A stretch of 64,000 nucleotides of DNA from Pyxicephalus adspersus (lineage: Eukaryota; Chordata; Amphibia; Anura; Pyxicephalidae), in the NCBI RefSeq assembly GCF_032062135.1, contig NC_092863.1, positions 20,263,433 to 20,327,432 of the forward strand, in the 5' to 3' direction. The notes beneath the pieces were generated by a model. It was not told the origin of the DNA. It did no database searches and saw only the letters and a program-made list of their open reading frames with translations. Shown piece after piece: positions 32,286-44,746 of this stretch; position 1 is the first letter of the stretch; the number at the start of each line of letters is the position of its first letter. The position numbers and the translations under genes were made by a program.

Positions 32286-32885
32286 ATATAACTCCACACA
32301 CAATGAATTACCTGCATGCAGAGATGACCTAAGTGCTGCTGTCTTTGCAGGAAAGGAATATTGTAAGACATCTAAGAAGGCTGCTGTCTACCTAGCCTGC
32401 ACATTCAGGAATCATGGGGCCACAGATCAAATGAAAAGAAGACATTCACATGAGAAAAAAACAATAAATCTGTCAGCAAGCATAAATGAGCACAAACAGT
32501 AATATTGTTATTTCAATGCAGAAAGGTCAGCCTTAAAATCTAAATTACACCTTTATATCTTGAAATTAAATGGAAAAATCATGGCAGGGAATTGGTAAAT
32601 AAAAAATCAGTCAACACTCATCCCTAGAATAAAGGTCTATAGCGGGTTATGGACAATTTGCTAGTGTAAAACACTTTCAGTGGTTTGGGCTGAATTTAGG
32701 TTTGTTGTGTTGTTAAAATACTATACCATTTTAGTCTGCAGTCACCTCCAGTTTTCTTTGCAATAGTGGCAGCACGGGGGCAATTCTATCAGCCTTTCTC
32801 ATGTGTTTCACTTATTTAAGTTAAATTTACAGGTTTTCCCAGTACAGCCTTTAAATTTGTGGTATTAAAAATATATCCTCTAATA
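32286..32885. other. Intergenic, nothing recognised
   Basis: AT-rich, no motif seen. The minus-strand frame 32816-33103 lies mostly in the adjacent hAT MITE and is not a gene. Confidence 0.4.
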
Positions 32886-33269
32886 CAGCAGTCGCCAACC
32901 GGTGGTCCGGGGACCACTGATGGCCTGCGAGAAGATTTTGGTGGTCCACAGCTCTGGCCAGAGCATGCCTGAGTTGGGTCAGGAGAAGGACCCCGCCGGA
33001 GGGACGCACTGGCCAGAGCCGCGGACCACGTCCCCCGTGCAAATCCCTGGCTCAGGAAAGTGGGCATGCTGTGTTTCACGACACAACCCGCCCACTCTCC
33101 CATCGCAGGCTCATATCTGCGATGGCAGAGTGGGCCGGGTTATGACATTATGATATCACTATGGGGGAGGTTCCTGCCTTTTGATTGACAAATGGCTCCC
33201 TGCGCATGCGCGGACAGGAGCCGGTAATTTTAGTGGTCCGCTGGACCAAAAAGGTTGGCGACCGCTGCA
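32886..33269. mobile_element. hAT-type MITE (CAGTGGTCGCCAACC family)
   Basis: Left end CAGCAGTCGCCAACCGGTGG, right end AAGGTTGGCGACCGCTG. The interior words ccacagctctggccagagca, gacaggagccggtaatttta and tgatatcactatgggggagg match the copies at 54499 and 4840. The flanking 8-mers do not match each other clearly, so the duplication has decayed or one flank was rearranged. Confidence 0.85.
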
Positions 33270-33274
33270 GATAT

Positions 33275-36200
33275 AGGTTTTCTCATTTTACAATACAGGC
33301 AGACCATTACAATATAACAGGCAGACCCAACTATTTAGGCTATGTATACAGGTTGTATGAAAGGTTGTAATTCTCTTGGGCTAAAATAAAGCATGTGGCC
33401 CCCTGATATCGTTCATCAATCCGTCCTGGCAGATCAATGAACAACAAAGCAGGGATGATCACTTTGCTTTCCTTTGGAGGAAAGCACAGCTGGGTGCAAC
33501 TATCTCTTCTTACTACCTCCCTCTCTAAAGAACAGAACTGCATTGTGTGTAGATTGCTTGTTCGTTCTCCTGTCACTGAAAATGATCACAACAGACTGTT
33601 TCCAGCAACAACATTTTGGTGTGTGTACATGGCTTTAGTCAATATGAAGAAGATAACTACAAATACTTGTTTTTACAATCTGGATAATATCTTCAATCTG
33701 GGCTTGGAGAGCATTTCTGTTCACTTTTTCACTTTTAATTACCACTTTTTTTAATGTGTGAAATATGTAATAGGGATTGTCTAAGATTAATATTAGTTTA
33801 TCTGTATTTTGCACTCTTTACATCATGAACTTTAGGTTAGCTGAAACCAACACAACAACCTATTTACCACAAGCTTCAGGGCACAAACAGCTCGTCAGAT
33901 TTGTTCCTGTGTTCAAGGTCTTCAGAGAATGCTCTCAACATGTAGAAACTGTTTTCCGCAGTAGGTAATTATTAATCCATCCTTCTGTCTTTTTACCTAT
34001 TCACCCAGTTCAGAAAACATTGCTCTAGCTGACAAGTTAAAATTTCCTACATATACTTATGCTTTGCTCAGAGTAGCCAATATTAAATCTGATGCAAGAA
34101 ACAACAAATAAGGAGGATTGTAAGATTGTAAGCTAACCATAAATCGTATAAAATAAAAAAAACCCTGAAAATCTTGATTTAAAGCAAAGAGGTATTTAAG
34201 TTATTTAGGCTTTTATGGTTGTGAGCATTTCTGTATTTTATTTTTTTTTTAGTGATAAGACATACCCTTTAAAAATTTAAATATAAGTAACTGAGAAATT
34301 TAGATGCAAGTAAATGATACAGTCTTTGGGAACAGGGGAAGACAGAAACCAGTAGAACTTTCATAGAAGGCCCATGCTGCACTTGGTACTTACTGATGTG
34401 CAAACACGCCAAACCAATTGTATCAAATACTATTTTGCAATGAATTTTTATGTAAATACAAACACAGGAATGCATGAATGAAATAGCAAATGTTTGAACT
34501 AATATACGGAGTGAGCTAATATACAATAGGAAGTGTACAGTGCAGAGTACATAGTGAAATGATGTAAAACAGGGACCGTGTACACAGTGTATAGAACAAG
34601 CACTGAATAAGAAACATCCAGTACAATGTACAGAAAGAGATGGTTTTACAGTAAATACAGTAATATATCCACCCTGAGGTTTAGGACGGGCTGATTGAGA
34701 AAAACAGAAAGGCAAAAATAACTACATAATAAATAAAAATAATTATCAAAAATAATTGTAAGCAATATGTTAAAACCAGCTATTGTTCTTATAGAAACTT
34801 TGAAGTATTTTTATGTTTCTTATGTTATGTTTCTTAATGCCGAATTTGCTGTACATTTGTCCAACTTTTTTTTTTGGAGTTTATTAGGCTTATAAATGAC
34901 CATGTTTATAGAGCACATTTTCTTGTATATAAGCCCACCATATGAGTCACATCACAAAGAAGTGCTAGGCATGTGAGCTGGCATTCCGATGCATGCCCTT
35001 TAACATAAAAGGGTGATTTTTGAAAATGGATCCCTGCTCCCTCTTTAACAGGTTTTAGAGGTCTTTGGGACCCCCAACCAATTCTTCATGCATGTGCATG
35101 CTATACCACTTACCGCTGTCCACATCAATGCAAGCTTTATTTATTTATTACAAGCTGTTATGATAACGAATGTCAATCGCAGATATAAACCCATTGCCAA
35201 AGTAAATGGCATTGAATTGTTATTGAACGGTAATTGTTAGGGAGCGCGTCCAACTCCTTGTTACCTTTCACCAGGTAACACTTTCTACTTCTTTCTTTTA
35301 TATACGTGGCATTTTTTATTACTATTGCTGACTTGCAAGAATGCTGAAATAGTTAAACGACTAAGTCAGTTTACCATTTAAGTCAGAGGCGGTGATAATC
35401 TACTGTATTTGTCATTGTGTAGGGCAGGTAGACAAGGTGTCCATAACATTCACTCACCATGATCAAAAAGACTGAAATAGCTGTGCATAGTTTAGAAGAA
35501 ATTGTTCTCCGGTATTAGGCAGTGTTTGCACATTACACACATGGTTCTGTATGTGTACTTGTTATTGGAGCCTAAATAAGTTGTTTGCATGGCTCTGCTC
35601 ACCATACTCATGTAGAGATGCTGGACATTTTATTGTTTTTTATATTCCAGTGGTGACCCTTTCCCGACACAGGATCAAATAAAAACTGACACACCAATGA
35701 CAATGCACTGTGAGCTTTATCAGGGCAGAACAGCATACAGGTCTTGAAAGAGAAGGGATTAGACTGAATGTGGTTCACATGGAGAATAATAAACAGCTAG
35801 GTTTAAAGCTAACTAGGTAACAAAACAATAGTAATGGATATACATAGCAAATAGACAGTCTCAAACTTTTTTAGTACGTTTGAGACTTATTTAATAACTT
35901 ATACAATAGATACCTTAAAATTTGAGGTCACCTACACTTTTAGGTCTACTGTCTAAATACTGGCAAGAAAATTATAATGAGTAATATTTTAAGGAAAGAC
36001 ATTGGATAGGGCAGTCTTCTTTAAGGATGTTTTTTCTTACAGTAGCCAAATTAAGTATGTTTTGAGCATGTAACAAATTAGGGTGGGTAAGGGCATTTCA
36101 CCACTCTGACATCTAAGGGGTGAGATTCACAGAACAATCCACAATCACTGAACGGCCGTACACACAATAGATTATGAACGATAGTCTCCCAATCAGACCT

Positions 36201-37085
36201 GTCGTAACGGTCGTTTGTTTCCAGCGAGAATAGTTGGGTTACTATGATGTATCTTACGTTTCATTGCACATGTCCCTTATGCTTATATATTATAATCTGC
36301 TTGAAACTCCTTTTCCTCTGAAAAAAATATTACATGAGCAAAACTGGAACGCTTCTGATGTGTATGAGATGCCCGTTTTTTTGTCAATGGAGCAGGAGAA
36401 AGCATAGGTGGGTATGGGGAAAGAGTGATGGATAACTGACAAACTGAATTCAAAAGAAATATATCTACTAAGACTCATGCATGTGCACTCACTGCTCCTG
36501 CACTTGTACTGGTGTGTGGGAGTTTGAATTCATATGCAAGATTTATATACTGTAGATGGTTTGTCAGAGAGACCTGTAGCCATATTAAATTAGGCGCAGG
36601 GCCTACATGACAAGGTGTAAGGCCAAGCCCAGGGGTGTTAAGAGTTCATAAAATGAAGTAAGGCTAGGGGGGGGGGGCTGTGCTAGTGTGGAGCGTGAGA
36701 TAGGAGGGGATTAGGCATAGGACATGTTAAAAGGGGGAAGACAGATATGAGAAGACCTCTTTTAAAAGTAAACGTTTCCCACCCACCAACCCCTTATGTT
36801 ATGGTTAAATTTGGAATTTTGGTTCTTTTTGGCAGTTGGGGTCTTGGAAGGTAAGGATCCAGTGCATTGGTAAAGGATTTTGGCAGGGGGGGATCCTCTT
36901 TGGTGGGGTCTCCCCCTTTATGGTCAAAGGATAATTATGGCTCCTGAGTTGGTGCTGGGCGGCTAGGGGTCAAGGTGGAGAGTTAAATTCCTGTTGGGTG
37001 CGGATTTTGCTTTCTGAGACTTGCAGCCTGGGTGTATAACCGGGAGTTTGATAACACTATGGATATTGGGGTTAGGGTTATTTAT
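33275..37085. other. Long intergenic stretch with scattered repeat scraps
   Basis: No host exon recognised over 3.8 kb. Scraps include a MITE-like end (gtgtgtacatggctttag, 33620-33637), a truncated relative of the GTACACAC family (cggccgtacacacaatagat, 36153) and a repeat of unknown class at 36770-37080 (ttggggtcttggaaggtaag ... ggtggggtctccccctttat) that recurs loosely at 52440-52570. Open frames such as 34269-34715 (minus) show no domain. Confidence 0.4.
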
Positions 37086-37091
37086 TATTAA

Positions 37092-37655
37092 CCTCCCTAG
37101 CGGTTCATTTCTTTCTGGGTTTCTATGTCTAAAAGCGGTACATTGTTTTTCATGAAAATTTTTTTTACAGTATAATATAATGAGTATAATAAAGTTTGAA
37201 ACACAAAATAATGTAAAAATAATACATTGAATAAATAAAAAAATCTATATATTTTTTTAAAAAAATACACATTTTACTATTATATATACTGTAAAATAAA
37301 TGTTCTTGAAAACAATGTACTGATTTTACACATATAAATCCAATGTATTGCATTCAATACAGATATTTTGCATTGAACGCAATACAAATGGTTTTTGAAT
37401 TTCCCACACCGCCCCGCAGGCAACGTACACACGCACCAACGTCACCGGGAACTCCCCAGTGACTCATCGGGTGCAGGAGCCGGCCGGAGGAAGTAGAAAG
37501 AACACAGAGATCGCGGCAATGGACGATGCGGGTTGCCGGCGGATTAGGTAAGGCTGTATTTACTATTAACTTCAATAGGTTTACCTACCCCGAGTGTGAC
37601 TCAGGGTTACCGCTTTAAGCAACTTTTTTCCGCTAGGTTACCGCTAGGGGGGTAA
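37092..37655. mobile_element. piggyBac-type MITE, long form (CCTCCCTAGCGG ends)
   Basis: TTAA at 37088-37091, left end cctccctagcggttcatttc, right end accgctaggggggtaaaa (the right TTAA has decayed to GTAA). Centre carries a short GC-rich block with acgcaccaacgtcaccggga (37431) and a polyT/A region. Matches 47668 and 50384 in layout (words such as aaagcggtacattgtttttc). Confidence 0.8.
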
Positions 37656-39897
37656 AAGGGGGGAGTTAGGTTGTTGGTTAATTAGGTTATATTCAATTTA
37701 TTATGTTGGAGTTATATAATCCCAGTTTATTATTAATAATATTAATAATAATAATAAAAATAATAATATTTATGAACTGTTATGTTATGTTAATTTATGC
37801 TTGCATATCAAAAGTGTAAAATGCATTTGTTTATCTATCATTTATTTATTATTGGATATTTGTTTGTTATTACTTGAATGGTTAAATTATTTAATGGTGG
37901 GTAAATAAACGGCTGCTTGCTAGCCAATTTAAATCCAAGATTTGTGTTTGGGTATTAAATGGTGGGGGAGTAGTCGGTAAGCAGGTGGGGGGTCGGGGGG
38001 GGGGGCGGAGGTTTTGATGTGGTGTTAAAGGAAGGGCTAGAAGGTCCGAGCTACCCCGGTCATGTGCTTTTACCATTTTACCTAATATCCTACTAAATAC
38101 CAGCTTATACATTGACTTACTACAGCCATTTCAAATATAAAAAACGTGGGCCAACTAGGTGCAAACTGTAGGAGAACTAAATAAAATCAAAAACCCATCT
38201 TCCCCTGGAGTGTATTTCCTGTTCAACTCCCATAGCTCTCTACCTATGCCACTATTCCCTTCCCTCCCTGTTGTGTTATGCCTGCCTAATATATTGTCTT
38301 TCATTTTGGAACATGATACCCTTTGCCTTTTTTAGAGTCATGCTAATCGTCTTTTTAATTGTTTACAATGCTTTATTTATTTATGTAATTCTATGCTTTT
38401 TGGATGGTTGTGTTAACTTGCATGTGTTAAGTAAGGGGGTTATTGTGGTCCGACTGGTTCTGTATGTTATTTATTGTGATTTTTGTTTGTATTATTTTTG
38501 TATCCCTTGAAAAACACCCAAAAAAAGAATTTTTAGGCCAGTGTTTTATAGAGTTTTATAAAGTTTAGTCCTTGTAGCTGTTTGTTTTCCCATTAAGAAG
38601 TATTGCATGTGGGCTAGGTCCATCTGTGATGCTTCAGTATTTCTTGATTCCTCCATCCAAAGTAATAACTAAACTTGTCTAAATGATTTCTGACTGGTGA
38701 TAACTGTGAAAATCTTGCGGAGATATGATAAAGATGCCATTTGGTTACAAGAAAACACTAAAGAGAAATGTACATTCTTTAAAGTTATTTTCGTTGTAAT
38801 GTAAAAAACACAATTTTCACATCTATGTGTTTTTATGTTTATGGATTAAATATATATTCATTAAAAGGTTATAGGAAGGAAAATTAAAAGTGCAGTAAAA
38901 GTAACTCAGGTATCTTGTGCATGATATCTGTGGAATCTCCTACATGTTAACTTGATCTGTTTTGTCTAATAACACCATATTTCATCATCTAAACTGTGAC
39001 TTGAAGCACACAAAAATGGAATGCACTTGAAGATCTTGTTTAAAGTATGTTGTATTATTAAAAAACATAAAAATTCAGAAAAATATGTCTTTTGTGTTTA
39101 CAACATGCATGTATTTGTATGAAGATGCCGTGAAAATGTCTACCCCAAAAATCTTACAAAAAAGCTGATATTCTGGAAAGCCCACATTCACTTGTAGGTT
39201 TGCAATCAGTTTCTGTCCTCAATATGAGGTAGATGGGGGAAGGAATGGCATGTCTCTTTATGGAATATGTGTATTGAAACCTATATTTACAATAGATTCA
39301 ATGGACCAGTCACATGAATTAAATAATGCCACAGATATCCCTTAAATGATGCATTAACTACCATATACAGTTTAAATACAATCCTAATTAGAAAAAAAAG
39401 GAAGGATAGTATTCATAGGCGGTATAATAATTCTGCATTTATTTCATGTTCTCTATTTTCATTCCAGACCTAGAAAAAACATTGAAACTCCAAAGAGCAT
39501 TACCTGTGGCATGTTCTCAGTTCAACATTTTAACCCTATGGACAGTGTCAGTGTTGGTAATATGGGAAAATCAGATTATTAAAAATTATGTGTAACTGCT
39601 GCTAAAAATGAATGAAACTGCAATATTTCTAAAGCAGTGGACATCATTTGAGGAAACTTAGTATTAACAAATTTAGAATATTTGCAAATTTAGTAAGTAA
39701 GTGAAGTCCTACAATTACATTGCAATAACCACATGGCTATTTGCAAATGATTCAGGAAAAGAAAACTGTTAAAAACAGGACATTGAAAACTCTGCATTTG
39801 CATTGAATTTATCTGTATTTTTACGCTGCATATTTATGCATTATCATACATTGGCACTGCACATTGATAGGTTTTTTTGGTGCATTTTCAACATGCC
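37656..39897. other. Intergenic, nothing recognised
   Basis: AT-rich. A G-run (gggggggggcgg) lies at about 37996-38010 within a segment (37900-38060) that recurs loosely at 52900-53010 (aataaac... ggccatt ... ggcgcattta). The hydrophobic frame at 38271-38510 reflects T-rich composition. Confidence 0.4.
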
Positions 39898-40150
39898 TTA
39901 AAGCGGAACTAAAGCAAAAAAAAAGCAGACTTAACTTTAATCCCAAGGATCCCTCGATGGCGCTGGACATTTTCTCCTTCGGGTCCCACGCCGTCCTGCA
40001 TTTCTTCTTCATCCTGGCATGGAAGAAGCGTTAGGTGCTGCCATCTTCTGCCTTCATTTACGGTCTTCTTGCTATGTCACTTGATTGGGTGATGTAGGCT
40101 GCTGTAAGGAAAAAAGTGCTGATCTTTTGCACATGCCAACTGTAGGCAAA
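39898..40150 (+). mobile_element. TTAAAGCG-family MITE, 5' half
   Basis: Clean left end cttaaagcggaactaaagca, then gacttaactttaatcccaag, tggcatggaagaagcgttag, gattgggtgatgtaggctgc, and fading at about 40150. The 3' half is missing. Confidence 0.85.
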
Positions 40151-42540
40151 CTACTCTAGCAGCTGAAAAGGATATAGTTTTGTTAAATTATTTTTTGTAT
40201 ATTGTTTATGGTAATATTTTTGTGAAAAAATTAAAAATACATTCACTAAAAAGTAGTGTCATTTCTGGACAAATGACAAGGTATACTGGGTTGCAATTGC
40301 AGCTACATACATCAACACAGAACTGAAGATAACGTGTTTATGTAAGGGAACGTGCATGGTGAAGGTTTGCACCATGAGAACTGCCCTAACTACTGTGCTG
40401 GCTTTTAGGCTTAGTCTACACGGACGTTTTCCCCAGGCTTTAAAAACCCATGTTCCCATGCATTCCAATGAGCTAATCTACACCAGGACGTTTCCTTGAG
40501 GCACGTTTTTGAGCATTATCTATAACGTGGCAACAGCACGGCCTTTTCAATTATTTGATATTATCATTTACTATGCTGAGATATTATTACAAATATATTC
40601 ACATAGCTGGCTCTTTCACGTGGGACACCACACTCACGTGTGAGCGTTATGATGCCACACTGGAGATCTTGTGAGCTTAAGAAATCCCCCAGTGAAACAA
40701 TGATTGACATTCTAATGACTACCCCTTACCAAGATTGATGGAAGAGATATTATGGCTATTTCTGCTATGAATACGTTTATATTGATATCTCATCATAGTT
40801 AATGACCAAAGTTCTCATTCCTCCTGAAAAACCAGCGCTATGTCGCTGAGAAACGCTTAGAGTCAGTCGGCTTCTGAATAATATAGGAAGATATATCAAT
40901 TCTGTCATTGGTGTTGCTAAAATGAACATATCATGCAGTTTGGGGAACTTCTTAAGTGTATATCATACATGAGATGAAAAATTGCTATTGCTGATGAAAC
41001 TGATAAAATACATAACTGTGATTTTGATGTTGTAAATCAAATCTGATTTTATACTGTATAAGCTATGGTATGTATGAATGCCTTTCTTCAAGAAATCCCT
41101 GGTTCAAGGTGAACCATTAATTGTTTTCAATTTTACTGTATCAGAGGGATTGGATGAAATTGACACTATCCTATAATATTTCCTGGGCACTATATATGTG
41201 TTGGCTTCGCAATTCAGCCTAATACCAAAAATTAACAGGTGTAAAGTACTTTGAGCAACAGCCATTTTGTAATATAAGTATTCATAGAACATATGTAGCA
41301 GTTTCTGTTTTTTGTCTTGCTCTGTCATCCCTTAATAATGGTTTTCTGTTGGCTTCCTTTTGGGGTTTCTTGCATGCTAGGCCTAAGGTACATACACTGG
41401 CATGACCAGGTACACCTTTCATGATTTGTACACCTTTAAAAGAACAGCACATGCAATACACTAGTAGTCTGTTGTAATATTGAGAATGGTGATGCTAGAT
41501 GTCCGTCTATATAATACTTATTTCCAACAATCTGATTCTGATTTATGCTATTATCCTGTGCTTACAGTTTTCCCAGTTACCACATTATTGTCCAGCTGGA
41601 GTTGTCCTACCTCTGTATGGAAAAAGTTAGAAATATATTGTCAAAGTGCTATGGGGCACTAATAATATAAAAAAGTTTCTAATAGTTAAATAGTTTTGTA
41701 CTTCCCATGTGACTGTATAAAATGCCCCCCCTTCCTTCACTTTATTTTTCTAAATGTGTTTCAAAGCTGTGCCCAGCATCCAATGCCATCTGGGTGGTGA
41801 TACCTTGTCTATCACCCTTCCAACATGCCGTAAGTGACCATAACAGTTTGCCTCTCCATGCCCCAGCCCTGTTAACTTTAATGCAATTTCCATGAAGCTC
41901 AAGTTAAAGATGGATATTGGTATTGAATATTGGTAACTTTGGCTATCATTAGTCCACAAGCATTAACATTTTCAATGTCCTAGAATGACCGATTTAAAGT
42001 GCAGATCTCATTTCAATAGAGAATTTAGAGCTATAACGCAATGTTCTTAAGGTCTGCTTTCCACAGCTGTATACCTACAGCATGTTGCTTTTTTAGATGT
42101 TTTTTAAAACAAATAAATAAAACTTTACCATCCTGCTTGGATTTTATTTAATCTCATATTATTTTTACTAATTTAGGAATATTGCAAATATGGTGCACCT
42201 TTCATACAAGTTTTATGGAACACTAGTTTTCTATTACAGAGAGAACATAGTAGAATCTCTGATGTTCTCTGCTGATTTCAGATACTGTGGCAATAGAAGT
42301 TTCCTAGAACAATTAAGGTGTTTAAAATTTAACAAAATGGCCAGTAGCCAAGTGTCTCTCAGCAGCAAACATTGCATGAAAAAAAGTACAAAGTCTAATC
42401 ATTCGCATCAGAAAGATTATAATATGTTATGTAATTTTTTTTCAGTGTTTTAAGTGACAGTTCATAAATGTTACACAAATACCTAATGGATTAAGGCCAA
42501 AACCTGACACAGCATTGTGCTCATTTTATGTCGTGTAACA
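40151..42540. other. Intergenic, repeat scraps, no gene recognised
   Basis: Contains a MITE-like segment at 40408-40510 (ggcttagtctacacggacgt ... ctacaccaggacgtttcctt) whose counterpart is at 56640-56760, and a word gctgagaaacgcttagagtc at 40846. Otherwise AT-rich DNA without coding signals. Confidence 0.4.
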
Positions 42541-42559
42541 GCACGCAGAGACTTATCTG

Positions 42560-43880
42560 CTTAGGACAACATGTTGCAATGGATCAGAACAATTTACTCA
42601 TACCCTTCTGCATCTGTCATAGTAAATGGAAAGATAACTGACCCCTTCCTCATCACCAATGGCGTCAGGCAGGGTTGTCCCTTGTCTCCCTTAATTTTTA
42701 TTTTGACTCTGGAACCATTACTGATAGCAGTGCTCTCCCATCAGGATATTTCTGGTTTACACATTGGGGTCTCTGCTGTTTGTAGTTACTAACCCGCTCA
42801 TATCTATGCCCAATTTACTATTCAGGAATATGGCTCTATATCAAATTTTAAAATTAACTATTCCAAATCAGCTGCCTTAAATATCACCTTACCCCAGACA
42901 CAACTTGACGCCACCCTCTTTTTTAATTGGGAAAACACTGCCATTAAATACTTGGGAATTTAACTCCCAATAGATCTCACTAAATTGTCCCAGTTAAACT
43001 TCTCCCCACTGCTAACAACTATTTCCAAGGACTTAGAACATTGGTCCTCCCTGACCCTCTCCTGGCTAGGCTGTGTACATGTCCTAAATTGAACGTTTTG
43101 CTGAGAATGCTATACCTCTTACAAGCCATTCCGATCCTATTGCCTTCTGCCTTCTTTAAAAATTTGCACTCTAAAATGTTCTTGTTTATCTGGACTAAGA
43201 AAAGAGCACTGGTTGAGCCGTACTCTGTTCTAAAGGCCAAAAAAAGATGGAGACTTGGGACTACCGAATTTATCTTTATACTATTTTGCAGCACATATGG
43301 CTCAGGTCCTAAATTGATGCACAGGTCTTTGAACAATTGATGCACAGGTCTTTGATTTATAAACTGGATTTTTGGAGAGGTCTGCAGTTAATTCACTATC
43401 TGTGCTCACTGCCTCCTGGTGCCTGCTGTAATAGGCCTAAAATGGCCTTTGAATCAGTGTGTAATGGACAAGGTTCGACACGCCACTCGTTGTTTTTTCT
43501 ATATTCAGAAGTTAATGCAGCTCCAGATGACTATTCCCCTTCTTACTTTCCGGCATGGGGGGGACTGGATACTCACTGGATGCAGAACGGAAGGCTAAAA
43601 TATTAACCTTGGTACACAAATCATCGATTTGTAGCAAGTTTCAGGAAATGAGATATGAATAGGATTCTATCCCGGTGGTATAGGATGTCGGTGAAACTAC
43701 ATAATTTTTTCCCTTCTGTATCTGATTTATATTGGAGATGTGGATCTGGCAAAGGCAGCATGCTCCATATTTTTTGGTCATGCCCTAAGTTACGTCCCTT
43801 CTAGAACCAGGTGATCACCCTTATTCAAAAAGAGAACACACACCACATACCAACATACCCAGGGTTCTTTTTGCTGCATC
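42560..43880 (+). pseudogene. Tx1/L1-type LINE ORF2, C-terminal half, degraded
   Basis: RT fragment at 42571-42792: MLQWIRTIYSYPSASVIVNG, then TNGVRQGCPLSPLIFILTLE, the RT motif region of L1/Tx1 elements. The YADD box is lost. The frame-shifting continuation gives SISNFKINYSKSAALNIT (42839-42890), KYLGI, DLEHWSSLTLSWLG (43030-43070), LLYLLQAIPILLPSAFFKNL and later DLYWRCGSGKGSML with HIFWSCPKL (43726-43793). These are characteristic Tx1 C-terminal words including the Cys-rich end. Many stops. Confidence 0.88.
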
Positions 43881-43934
43881 ATATATCAATGTCAGAAAAG
43901 TCTTATAAGGGCTCAATCATAAGACATCTTTTAA

Positions 43935-44135
43935 CCTCCCTGGCATATTCACGAGTGTGGCCCGGGGTTGATTTTCGATACCAAAAGAGGTAACACCAAG
44001 CCACACTCAGGGTGGAATTGCCAGGGAGTTTAAAACTCGTACCTTGTTCCCATGTTCCAGAGACGTCCTCCAGCGGTGCCCCCGGAGTACTGCTTTTAAA
44101 TGTAAAAATCCGCATTATTTATACCGCCAGGGAGG
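43935..44135. mobile_element. piggyBac-type MITE, short form
   Basis: TTAA at 43931-43934 and 44136-44139. Left end cctccctggcatattcacga, right end ataccgccagggagg. About 200 bp, sitting at the 3' edge of the Tx1 LINE fragment. Confidence 0.88.
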
Positions 44136-44404
44136 TTAACTGCAGCCAACTCTTGTATACCCCAATGCTGAAAATTAAGCACTCCTCCAACACAAGGGTT
44201 ATGGATGTGAAAAATCAATGATATTATGCTCATGAAGGATCTTACAGCCAGTGTCCGAGGTAGGACTGAAAAGTTCAACGCTATGTGGGGTAGTTGGCTC
44301 TATTACAGGGAAACTCGTGACTTCAGGTGCCACCTGGTCTCTCATTCTATTTAAGCATGTGTCAATTGCTATTAGACACTCAGGAAGGACATGTTTTCTA
44401 GTGT

Positions 44405-44714
44405 AATGGGGCAGCATGGTGGCTCAGGGGTTAGCACTCTGGCCTTTGCAGCGCTAGGTCCTAGGTTCGAGACCCAGCCAGGACACTATCTGCATGGAGT
44501 TTGCAGGTTCTCCCCGTGTCTGCGTGGGTTTCCTCCCACATCCCAAAAACATGCAGTTAGGTTCATTGGCTCCCCCTAAATTGACCTAGACTACATTAAT
44601 GACATATGACTATAGTAGGGACATTAGATTGTGAGCTCCTTTGAGGGACAATTAGTGACACAACTATGGACTCTGTACAGCGCTGCGTAATATGATGGCG
44701 CTATATAAATACTG

Positions 44715-44745
<31 letters not shown>
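44405..44745 (+). mobile_element. tRNA-derived SINE with intact pol III boxes
   Basis: Head tggtggctcaggggttagca contains an A-box-like word and ggttcgagacc (44464-44474) is a canonical B box. The body continues agtttgcaggttctccccgt, atcccaaaaacatgcagtta and gtagggacattagattgtga. The tail gcgctatataaatactgtat ends in an (AAT)n run (44720-44745). It shares its 3' part with L2-like tails, consistent with mobilisation by that LINE. The best-preserved SINE in the window. Confidence 0.92.

Positions 44746-44746
<1 letters not shown>

Noticed and set aside
34269..34715. 148-residue minus-strand frame, the longest in the central interval
   Set aside because: Cys/Ser/Phe-rich and low complexity in an AT-rich stretch. 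No domain, no splice sites in phase, no neighbouring exon.
38271..38510. Hydrophobic 79-residue frame that could look like a membrane protein
   Set aside because: It lies in T-rich DNA, where random translation gives Phe, Leu, Val and Cys. No start context, splice signals or family match.
44419..44490. Possible tRNA gene
   Set aside because: A and B boxes are present, but no cloverleaf with acceptor pairing could be formed, and the sequence continues as a SINE body found in other copies.
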